Assembly (NCBI GenBank): GCA_015039465.1
Contig: MU130714.1
Span: forward strand, 124,001-188,000
Direction of reading: 5' to 3'
Source: Phlegmacium glaucopus
Lineage: Eukaryota; Basidiomycota; Agaricomycetes; Agaricales; Cortinariaceae
Length of the DNA: 64,000 nucleotides
In this document: positions 12,408 through 22,076 of the stretch, piece after piece
Position numbering within the stretch: position 1 is the stretch's first letter
How the letters are laid out: each line of letters opens with the position of its first letter
Notes under the pieces: model-generated
Database searches by the model: none
Seen by the model: only the letters and a program-made list of their open reading frames with translations
What the model was told of the DNA's origin: nothing
Translations under genes and position numbers: made by a program

Positions 12408-13526
12408 ATGTCCCCTACCATCTATGTCCAACTCCCTACACTCCCACCCACTACTCATGCCCTAGAACTAGAACAACAATCGCACCGACTTCGTTCGACT
12501 CGGAAATTAGGGGCCGTTCCAAGGATCACTCCATTGATCCTAGATCTCGATTCTAAGGTCGATGTTATGCCCAAAGCACCAACCTTGATATCTCCCCGAA
12601 CTAGGGCTACACGAAGAAAAGGTCAAATTTTCCATACCCAATCCTCCTCCGTATCGTCTATGGAATCTACGGAATCCGACTACGTTTTCATCAACAAATC
12701 AGACCTTCAGCAACCGCATTCTCCGCGGTCATCCCGCCGTATGTCTCCAAACATAAAACCTGTAGCCCACTCTAAATCCGGAAAATCGGGAAACACACAC
12801 GCTAAGGGTCTCGGTCCGCAAGTTCTCACACAGCCATTTTTGCTACGGCTTCGGTCTCTTCCCGTCCCTCCTGCTGCTAGTATAAAGACCGCGACGCCAC
12901 CTATCTACCCGTCAAAACTTCTCTCTCCCGTATCCTCATCTTTTAACATGGATACCCCTACCCCATCTTCACGTCCAGGCCACGTCCTGACCGACATCGA
13001 AAAGCAAAGGAAGTTGGCAAAACTTACACGCACCCTCGGCGAAAACGTTCCACCTGAACTCGTCTTCCACAACACTCCTCCTCTTCAGCGAAGCGCTTCT
13101 ATGACGGTTTCCCGACTTAGAAAGTCACCTTCATCATCACATAAACTATCCCGTTCAACCGCTTTGCCAATCGCAGAAACACCCGCTCCACAGCCACAGT
13201 CGGCTAGGAAACCAGAGAAACCCTTGAAACAACAGTCCAGACCACGCAGTATGACGTTGACGACAAAACAGGCACTGGCAACGCATTCCGCTGTTGATGA
13301 TACCCGTGGAACGAAGTCTTTAGATCACGGACCCGTTCCAGCTTACCATACAATTGATCTGCCATTTGAGGCTGCCGCCTTCACCGTCGATCCCCAGGCT
13401 ACAAAACAGCATGATGCACTATCCCCCGAATGGGGTAGGAGGAAGGAGAGGGAATGGAGTGGGGAGTGGAACGTCAAGGACATGGAACATCGAGCTAAAG
13501 CTTTGAGGGGTCTCAAGGCTCGCTGA
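12408..13526 (+). CDS. Hypothetical basidiomycete protein, disordered
   Basis: The predicted protein is 372 aa from ATG 12408. The same frame is open from 12243, but the extra 55 residues look like leader sequence (His/Leu/Cys-rich), so the internal ATG is preferred. The protein is Ser/Pro/Arg-rich and mostly disordered. Two ordered-looking motifs stand out: LTDIEKQRKLAKLTRTLGEN followed by VPPELVF near residues 192-220, and a C-terminal EWSGEWNVKDMEHRAKALRG. I recall similar C-terminal motifs in uncharacterised basidiomycete proteins but can assign no function. No signal peptide or membrane segment is visible. Its last 45 codons and 3' flank are duplicated at 27157. Confidence 0.65.
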   Translation: MSPTIYVQLPTLPPTTHALELEQQSHRLRSTRKLGAVPRITPLILDLDSKVDVMPKAPTLISPRTRATRRKGQIFHTQSSSVSSMESTESDYVFINKSDLQQPHSPRSSRRMSPNIKPVAHSKSGKSGNTHAKGLGPQVLTQPFLLRLRSLPVPPAASIKTATPPIYPSKLLSPVSSSFNMDTPTPSSRPGHVLTDIEKQRKLAKLTRTLGENVPPELVFHNTPPLQRSASMTVSRLRKSPSSSHKLSRSTALPIAETPAPQPQSARKPEKPLKQQSRPRSMTLTTKQALATHSAVDDTRGTKSLDHGPVPAYHTIDLPFEAAAFTVDPQATKQHDALSPEWGRRKEREWSGEWNVKDMEHRAKALRGLKAR

Positions 13527-16500
13527 ACCCTGAACCTGGGTTCAAATATTTCTTCCCACACGAGACCTACGGTATCCAGCTGGGATGGATACAATGTTTC
13601 ACACGAAATTCATTCCATTCCCTTGCATTCTTTTTTTTTTGCCTTCCATCCCCATTATCTCTATCCCCATTCATTGTCTCTGTACACTTATAACCAAGTA
13701 ATTAATCCCGAGCTCACCACTCCATAATTTCTATTATATATTCACAAGGTATCTAATTCTTCTATGTATTATAATTATGTAAGCCCTATGTATATTATGC
13801 ATCGTTTCAGTTACGCCTGTTAAAGTCAAAAAAAACATTCAACAGTAAAAACCCGCTCCATCAAAGTCGGACGGACATTGAGTTCGCTGCAAAACATTCA
13901 AGCTGACGTCGACAGATGGGATGATACACGAAACTCGACCTCCTGATATATGCTGTGTACAATATATTCATATTCATTCGGCATAGCTTTATATATACAT
14001 GTGGGTCTGATACAAAGATACAAATATTCCTACTAGACTTACACATGCAACAACTTGTGGAATCTGGATGGATGACTGAAGCACATTGGAATGACCCTCG
14101 GAGGTTGACCTTGGCGAGCATACCGTGATATTACTACCCCGGGTAAATAGAAGATCACGGGCCGCGCTTCCAGTAGCAGGTGCAAACCACCATAAGGTTG
14201 TCACACCCACTGGAAAGGTAAAAGTTGCCTGATGACCCGAACTTGAGTAAAAATTTAAAGAAGCAATAATAGGGTATTTTTTTTTTACCTGCTTCCCACG
14301 AAACTGGATGGTCGTCGTAACTGAGACAGGATTCCATTTAGTGGAAGAGCTATCGCCCGCTAAGGATGTTGACGTTTTCTCTTCAACAAAGGTCAAGGTG
14401 GAAGGGAGGGAGGTCGACACTTACAATTCATGACCACGATCGAATATCTTGACCAGTCACTCGACGACGCTCTGCCTGTAACATAGGCACCTACTCGTAA
14501 TGTCAAATTAAGAGATCCACCAACAGACACTCCAATTCTACTTCCGAATGGCCCTCCAGCATCTTTTGGAATGATAGCTTTGGATGCCTGAGCCATGGAG
14601 TAGACTGCAAAAAAAAGGCAAACATCCGGTCGGACAAGTTCTTCAAAAAAAAGTACTCCGAGCCCACATTCTTGATTGAACGAATAGCTTCCATCGCTAT
14701 TAACTGTAACCAGAGGCCGGCATCCGGCTCCATCACAACTATTCGTTCCTGTCAGCCTTGGGTTACCACCCCCGTCCAGCGCGATGTTCCACATCAATCC
14801 CTAGCCAAAAAAGGGGAGTTTAGTTTTATCATAACATGAAAAGACAGTATTTTATCAAAACCGATTGCGAGTTATGCTCTAAACTTCCAATCCACCTTGA
14901 ACAGAACAGAATAAAAAGATAAACCCTTTATCATGTCTACATCTAAATAGGATCCTCACAGATTATCCATGTACCACTAAATATTCACATTACAAAATGA
15001 TATATTAGGTCGAGTACAAAAAATGTATGAGTACATACATACCTTTATATCCTGCCACCAATCGGTGCCATATGTTCCGGAGCATTCCGTGAAAAGTATG
15101 GGCTACATTATATTTAAAGAAACGATTTAGGTGAGGATGGGCAAAGAACTTACTGTGGATGGGAAAGCATTATGGAATGCATCTTGATTCGCAACCGAGC
15201 CCGCATAGCAGTGAAATGAAACCCCAGTAAAAGCGCTTCCATCCTCTTGCATCTTTTGAAAAGTTAAAAAAAAAAAAATTCGGGACAGAGGCAGAAAACT
15301 GAGGTTACCAGAGTTACAGGATAGCTTCCGGCATTATCCCAATTGTGCTAAGGATTGAATATTGATCCCTTGGTTTATAATTCTAGGCAGATAGAAGATA
15401 AAACCAAACCTCGTGACCAATAATTTTCACATTAGAGAGTGAATTCGCATTTAAAAGTGACCTCAGGGACGCCGCGATTTGACCCTCGGCATCGGCAGTC
15501 ATATTGCATGTCGGGTATGTAGGATTGCTGTTCTGGGGCTCGTTCTTCAAGATGCAAGGTCAGCCGTCGAAAGATCCTGACGCGTGAATCCGAACCTGGA
15601 TTGAAATAGCGTAAACAGGAAGCCCTTTGCTCTGGAAACCCTGAACGGATTTTAAAAGATAGGTAGCATCTGTGGTTGATTGAATCAGCAATGTCCGCAA
15701 CTTTTGGATATTGTCGCAAGACGTACAGGACCCTATGTATTGAGATTGAAGGGAACCGCCGTTCATGGTACCGCTGTCTTTCATCCAAGCAGGCTACTCA
15801 AATAATCAATAGAGAATAGGCGATGATGATCACTGTCGATACTCACTGGAGACCAGGGAAGAATATGAAGTTTCATTAAGCTGTTGATCGAAAGGATGTC
15901 TTTGAGGACGGAGAAAACGTAGGAGGGAGTTGCGTTGATATCAAATTTGAAGAATGAGATATCGCCACTTGTATCATCCAAGCTGTATACTGGACATCAA
16001 ATAGACATGTTTATATCTAAGCTGTTGTTGATCAGTACTGGTTGAGGACGACTACTCACGGTTTGCAGAAAAATCAGAGGCGCCGATAGGTACTCGGATG
16101 TAATTCAGACCAGCCGCATTCGCCCCGTCCGTGGGTGAGAAGGCATATTTTAAAAGATTGAAATAGTTTGCTGAATTTGTTGACTGAAGAGTGGACGTTG
16201 ACCTGTTCAGCGTGATAGTATCTTCGCAAATTTGTAGATCTCATACCTTCAGCTTGTTGAGGGTTAGAGCAGAAGAATCAGCTTATGAATAAATATCTTC
16301 ATGAGAGGCGAGTATATTGGCGGAGTTGACGAACGTACTTAATGAACCGCCAAAACCAATGATGGGCTGAAATACAGAGGTATCGTCCACAACAATATTA
16401 GCGCTCCCAATTGGTCCTGGAGTAACGAAGTTGATGGGGGATGAAGGAGCAAGGGACGTGAAGAGTTTGTTACGATCCCATGTCGTTTGCCACTAAGTTA

Positions 16501-17140
16501 CTTTGTGAGAAAGTCATCAAATACCAAGAGGAAAAAATGAAAGATACAATATCGAATATTTGCAGCGAAGCAACTGAGAGAATTAAGCAAGAGAATGTTA
16601 TCAGCTGGAAAGTAAGCATTAGCGTCCTATTGCAAAGAACCCCGAACTGTGCTCTTATACCTAACGATAGCCTGAGCGTAAGTCGCAAGGATCCGAAACA
16701 CATGTAACGCGCATAAGAATGATTAAAGAAAAAGCACTGGGACTTATCATGCAGCTATGGTTTCATATCCAACGTACTCTGGGAAGGAAAGCTGTGCGCT
16801 ATTGTCCAGCAGGGGGTGGGGACATTCGAGTGTGTGAATGTAATGGGAAACATCATGAGGTTTACTTTTGTTCGATACAGTTCGTAACCGTTCTCTTCTA
16901 GTGCGAGAAGGCGGAATACGAGTGTAGAATTTATCATGATCAGGTGCCTTAATCAAGTCTGCAAGATGGGCACGAATGACAGGTGGTATGATGACCAATT
17001 GGCCAGGGGCCCGGAAAACCTATTCTTTTTTGGGCGACAGGTGGTTGTAGGAGACTGTTGGGATGATCGTGGCTAATAGATAACAACGATCAGTCGAGGT
17101 GAGTTGGCGTACAGGTTGTCAGCACTCCTGATTTTCCTAA
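13389..17140. repeat. Segmental duplication, source copy
   Basis: Holds the 3' end of the gene at 12408-13526, GH30 copy 1 and its upstream flank. The same order recurs at 27157-32333, beginning with GATCCYCAGGCTAC and ending with CACTCCTGATTTTCCTA. The GH30 part recurs a third time at 61520-64000. Confidence 0.85.
13989..16619 (-). CDS. GH30 endo-beta-1,6-glucanase-like, copy 1
   Basis: A secreted glycoside hydrolase family 30 gene with many introns. Exons read include 16548-16619 (signal peptide, MLTFQLITFSCLILSVAS), 16339-16492, 16247-16281, 16060-16183, 15847-15989, 15793-15596, 15544-15410, 15347-15309, 15252-15154 and 15102-15043, then further exons down to about 14000. Recognisable segments in order are WDRNKLFTSL, VVDDTSVFQPIIGFGGSLTD, LDDTSGDISFFKF, LHILPWSP, AWMKDSGTMNGGS, the acid/base NEPQNSNPTYPTC, the nucleophile ILFTECSGTYGTDWWQDIK, GLMWNIALDG and IGVSVGGSLN. 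The family cleaves beta-1,6-glucan of fungal walls or beta-linked glycosides. With the splice that restores the frame, the codon at the last clear junction (near 14383) is TAG, where copy 3 has TAC. Copy 1 may therefore end early or splice differently. Confidence 0.75.
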
Positions 17141-17345
17141 GCACAACCTCACCATATCACGTGCATGTGACATTCCGTGACACGCAGCTTCCCAAACAGG
17201 CACCGAGGTGAGTGATCTACTTTTGGATACCCTCTTATCACCTCTATTCAGCCGCCTTCGCATTTACGAGCGGAATTAGTGTAAGATAGGTACTAACGTA
17301 TAAAAAACGAAGACAACTAAAATACATTACCACAAGCCCGCCCCT
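16620..17345. promoter_or_regulatory. Upstream region of GH30 copy 1
   Basis: Presumed promoter of the minus-strand GH30 gene. The motif GTCCAGCAGGGG...GGGGACATTCGAGTGTGTGAATG near 16802-16838 is kept in copy 2, where it is present twice. From about 17140 the sequence is unique. Confidence 0.35.
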
Positions 17346-17465
17346 TAGTGTTGCCACCGGCGCGGCTCCGAGCCGTGAGCCGTCCAGCCGAGCCGCTATT
17401 TTGGGCTGGCTGTGCCGGTAAATCGGCTCCCAGCCTCAGAGCCGCCCTGAGCGGCTCGAGCCATG
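17346..17465 (+). mobile_element. hAT-like terminus with GAGCCG-rich array
   Basis: Begins TAGTGTTGCCACCGGC and continues for about 115 bp as a degenerate GAGCCG/CGGCTC minisatellite. The arrangement matches the ends of the element at 27727-29004, which starts TAGTGATGTGCC and has GGGCC/GGCTTT-rich subterminal sequence. No matching opposite end was found downstream, so this is probably a truncated or solo end. Confidence 0.4.
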
Positions 17466-18428
17466 CCTTCAGTCACATAAGACTGGTAAGAGGTAATCCA
17501 TTGAAAAAACTTCTTGGAACATTATAATACAACTTCTAAGTATTAATTTTACTGTTAATTGCAGTATCCCATCCCTAGGGTCACACAACTGCCTCCCATG
17601 GCTATATTTGGTAATATTTACAACAAGACAAATATAGCCAAAGTTGAGCCAAAGATTTTTATGTATCTGACTCTAGGAGATATTACAACATGTTTTTTAT
17701 CATAAATATAGTATAGACAACAAGTAAATGGTATAACTGATGCTTAGCACATAAGTAGGACCACAGGTGAACAAGTTTGGCAATCCTAAACAAGGGGGCA
17801 GCCTGGGGCACCAAGATTCGAAAAACTACACAGGGTCAATTTTTTTCTCTAAGGCCTCACCAACCCCTCCCCAACCCATATCAGGTATGTTTTCATCCAA
17901 ATATGGTATGTTTTTCCCACATTTTCGGGCTCTGCTCACTTCTGACCTAGAACTTGAGCCACCCAAGCCACAACACTTTAGATAACTAGAATTAACCATC
18001 TTTGAGGATGTAGTAAACAGTAATATGTGAGCAGTACATGGTCTAAGTTATTTTGAAGTCTTAACTTGCCTTTCACTGGACCATCAGTAGTCAAAAAAAC
18101 TTGGCCCAGCTGACCTAAATGGGGAACAACTAATCCATAGATCTGTCCAGGGACTGTATTATTGTGTGCTACACCATGAGCAAGTACTTATATGCAATTT
18201 TTCAAAGTTTGACCCCCAAAAATCTTTTTTTTTTAGGCCTCCGGCAGCCCCCCCCCCCCCCCCCCCCCCCCCCCCACAACCCTGGGTTCCTGTTAGGGGA
18301 CACCCGATTTCAAGCCCAACTCCTGACTCCTGATTGGGCCCAAACCCAATCTCACACCTGAACCCAATCTCACATCTGACTCAACTCCCAAACATCTACA
18401 TTCCACCTCATCAGCAAACTTGACTGCT
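17466..18428. other. Unique AT-rich spacer with a poly-C tract
   Basis: No gene seen. A run of 28 C lies at 18248-18275, directly after an eight-T run. It is either a real homopolymer or an assembly-prone site. Confidence 0.4.
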
Positions 18429-19007
18429 TGTTACATTCCGTCATATGTTACTCCGGTCCAGCTCTGTCGGAGTTGTCTCCGGTAGTCCATACTCTGTACA
18501 GTGCTTCCCCTCACATCCCAAACTACTCCTATGTTCAACCCCGACGTCTTCTCCATGTCATTCTGGTCCCTCCGTCTATACTCCGCACCCATTACCACTT
18601 CTTCGCCACTACCACTATTTCTTTGTCATCACATTCCCACTATCAGTCAGCACACCAGCCATGGATTATTCACCCCAAGAATGCAGGACCTTTCAGGAGC
18701 AGAACGCAGCACTTTATATTTATACTTTATATTTTGGTTGCAATTCCTTTTATTATTTAAGTACTCGAACTTGTATGTTTTCCCTCAGTTTGAATATCAA
18801 CTTAGTTCCCCACTCTTGTTTCGTCCTCTAAGTCACTGAGGTCTTCCGTCTTATTCCGTTTCTCTTCTGGTTCCGAAATCAGGACATCTTAGGAGCTGGG
18901 CGGCAGAGCATATATGCTGAGGCCAACGTCCTTTCCATTACTCGTTCTGGTTCCGTTCCGTCTGTTCCGGAGTTACTCCTTCGTTACACCTTGTTCAGAA
19001 CTTAACA
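18429..19007 (+). mobile_element. Solo LTR, Gypsy family L1 (copy A)
   Basis: 579 bp, starting TGTTACATTCCGTC and ending ACTTAACA. It is flanked by a perfect 5-bp target duplication CTGCT (18424-18428 and 19008-19012). The sense orientation follows from copy E, where a gag start follows the LTR. It holds a TATA-like segment near 18711-18735. Confidence 0.9.
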
Positions 19008-20079
19008 CTGCTTGTCCAAACTGATCAGGCCCAACCTGAACCAAACTTAGTATGTCATTTTATTTTATTATTTTTCATATGACACCACTTTTATTATTTT
19101 ATTCTCGTACCATTTATTTATTTATTTTCATATGTCTGTTATGTCCATATTGGGGATGGCCACCTCCTGTTATGGTCGCGGGAGCGTCAAGTCACGTCAC
19201 ACAGCCAAAAGCGTGACAAACTGTGAAACACATGAATCTCTTGTTGCTCACTCAGTTTTGCATGCTTTACCTTGATTCTTTTTAGTGTAAAAAAGTGGTA
19301 AAATATATTAGAAGCTTTAAAATCATAATTTATTGTCCAAATAACTAAGTTAAAGTGACATAAACTACCTAATCATCATCCCATGACTCCCATATCCTCA
19401 TTTCCTTCTTCTGAGAAGTCAAATTCCTCCCCAGACTCTGAAATATCTTCTATCCCTTTAAGCTGGGGGGTGACCAATACTTGAGTTATGTGGCACCATG
19501 TCATACTGGCATCACATAAGTGTCACATATGAAATGTTGAGACATGGCCTTTCATTCCTCACACAACATTTATTAGGATGTTTTAAGTTGAAAATGGTAC
19601 ATAAAGAGTAGTTTGAATCAGAAACTGCAAGTTGAATACAACCAATATATTTCTTTGTGGCCATAATGATGATTCCCCTGCTAAATTTGAGTGCTGAGAT
19701 GTCTACCCTTTATAATTCTCCAGCACCTCAAATCTGAGACTTGTTTTGCTGGAATAAATTATTCTAAATGTTATTATGAACATTTCTATCAGGTTATAAA
19801 TTTTATATTTGTCCATTGAGGTCATTATTTCAAGGTATATGCATCATTATCTTATGCTTACAGTGTGAAATTAAAAATTCTGAGCTGATAGGCATGTTAA
19901 GAATCAAAAAATACATATATTATGTCACCAAAACTAGTTGCAAAAGTGCATTGGTGAAATGTTATAAGAGCCACATAATCCATAGGCATTCAATTTTCAG
20001 TCCTATCACCATACCTGTAATATGGCCAGTGCACAGCCCTAGAAAGAATATATATATAATACTTGGTTTTGTGAGGTTT
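19008..20079. other. AT-rich spacer between L1 LTRs
   Basis: No gene supported. The sequence is AT-rich and CpG-poor, probably old repeat debris. Confidence 0.4.
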
Positions 20080-20668
20080 TGTTAAGTTTAAAGCAAAGGG
20101 AGAAGTCACGTCGGAGTTACTCCGGAACGGACAGAACGGAACCGGAACAGTAACCCGGAAAGGACGTTGGCCTCAGCGTATGTGCTGTGCCGCCCAGCTC
20201 CTAAGGTGTCCTGATTTCGGAACCAGAAGAGAAACGGAATAAGACGGAAGACCTCAGTGACTTAGAGGACGAAACAAGAGGAGGGGAACTAAGTTGATAT
20301 TCGAACTAAGGGAAAACATACAAGTTCGAGTACTTTAAATATAAAAGGAATTGCAACCGAAATATAGAATATAAATATAAGTGCTGCGTTCTGCTCCCGG
20401 GAAAGGTTACTGCATTCTTGGGTGAATAATCCATGGCTGGTGTGCTGACTGATGATGGGAAAGATGATGACAAAGAATAGTGGTAGTGGCGAAGAAGTGA
20501 TAACGGGTTTGGAGTATAGGCGGAGGAACCGGAATGATGCAGAGAAGTCCCGGAGTTGAACATAGGATGAGTAGTTCCGGATATAAGGGAAAGCACTGTA
20601 CGGAGTATGGACTACCGGAAACAGCTCCGACGGAGCTGGACCGGAGTAACGTATGACGGAATGTAACA
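20080..20668 (-). mobile_element. L1 LTR (copy B), 3' LTR of the chromovirus
   Basis: Reads TGTTAAG...ATGTAACA on the plus strand, so its sense is the minus strand, the same as the pol at 22077-25816. In that orientation it lies downstream of integrase and is the expected 3' LTR. The 5-bp flanks do not match, as expected if the partner LTR is lost or rearranged. Confidence 0.8.
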
Positions 20669-20811
20669 GTACCTCCCTGTCAAGGCCGAGACCCTCGAGG
20701 CCACGTGATGGTCCGTGCGAGGTTTCCGTGGTATAAAGACTGTCGGCCACTGGGGTTGATTCCTCACTTCGGTAACCTCTACTCTAACCTCATCCTCTAT
20801 AACAAAAAGTC

Positions 20812-21857
20812 ATGAACACCAACAACAACGCCGGCCCCTCCCGCCCTCCTGCTTCCCAATGAGCTCGGCTTGAGGAAGCACGGGAGCGTCGACGGAGAGA
20901 GCGGGAGGAGGAGGAAAGGCGGGAAGAGGCGGAAATTGAGGAAGCACGGAGGCTGGAGGAGGAGGAGGAGAGACGGAGGATAGAAGCGGAGAGGCAGAGG
21001 GTAGAGGCGGAGAAACAAAGAGTGGAGGCGGAGAAGAAGAAGAACGAGGAGTTGCAACGGAGGCAGCAGGAGGAAGAGCAGAGGAAGAGAAAAGCGGAGG
21101 CGATGGTGGTTGACGACGACGACGATGAAGAAGAGGAGGAAGGGAAGGGAAGGGAGCCGGGGCCAAGTGCCCCGAAGAAAAGAAAGACAAATGATAAAGT
21201 AAGTTGTTCAAGTACAGAAACGGAATAAAAAACTAACAGAAAACATAGGAGGTCTATCAGACCAAAACGAAGAAGAACCCGGCGTGTAGCCGGTGCACGG
21301 AGGCACATGAAGTGTGCTACGAGAAGAGCAGCGGGCCAGGGTGCTGGCGGTGCTATCAACGGAAGATAGCATGCAGCCTGGTCGGAGGGAAGCGGAGAAC
21401 GAAGGAGGCGGAGACGGAGAAACGGAGCGGAAAGAGGGATAAGGGGAAAGGGAAGGAGGTAGCGCCGGAGGTGGACACGATGGAGATATTGATAGAGGGG
21501 TTGGAGATGATAGGGGGGTTGTTGCGGAAGATGGTGGAGACCCAAGAGGGGATAAAGTACGCGATGGAGGTACGGATGAGGAGGGAGATAGAGAGGGAGA
21601 AAAGGGAGATAGAGAAGGATAGACGGAAAGAGGAGTGGAGAGAAGAGGAGAGGAAACGGAGGGATGCGACGAAAGTGGAGAAGGGGGTGGAGACGGAGTT
21701 GCAAGAGGAGACGGAGGAGGAAACGGATGACAGGGAAGACGAGGAGGTGGAGGAAGGGTTGGAAGCGGAGACGGAGAGAACGGACGGAGGGAAAGACGGA
21801 GAAGCGGAGACGGGAGGCATGGAAGGAATTGAAGAAGTAGAAAAACAAGTAGAGTAA
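20812..21857 (+). pseudogene. Zn2Cys6 coiled-coil gene, antisense in chromovirus
   Basis: Two exons, 20812-21198 and 21249-21857, with a GTAAGT...ACATAG intron. A TATA-like TATAAAGAC lies at 20732-20740, about 80 bp upstream of the ATG. Codon 17 is TGA (20860-20862), where CGA is likely ancestral; otherwise the frame runs to TAA. The protein is a long, highly charged coiled coil (R/E-rich), a KKRK-type basic patch after an acidic D/E run, then at the exon 2 start the spacing CX2CX6CX8CX2CX6C (CSRC...GCWRC...). This fits the fungal Gal4-type zinc cluster that binds DNA. A second acidic coiled coil ends the protein. It runs antisense to pol and lies between integrase and the LTR, so it is probably part of the element rather than host DNA. 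Copy number elsewhere is unknown. Confidence 0.65.
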
Positions 21858-22076
21858 AAAATAATTGTATATAACTTTTTTCTTGTTGTTTCTTTTGTTT
21901 TGTTTATAAAAAAAATAGTTTTCTTGAACTTTGTTTTGAAACAGAAGAGTAAGATAACGGAAAGGAACAGAACGGAAAATTTGACTTTGTTTTGTGAAAC
22001 AGAAAAGTAAGATGACGGAGGAAATAGAAGAGACATGGAAAGGAACGGAAAAAGCAAGGAAGAAACGGAAAAGGAA

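Noticed and set aside
18428..18839. Overlapping 110-128 codon ORFs
   Set aside because: They recur wherever the L1 LTR occurs and are open frames of the LTR itself, not genes.
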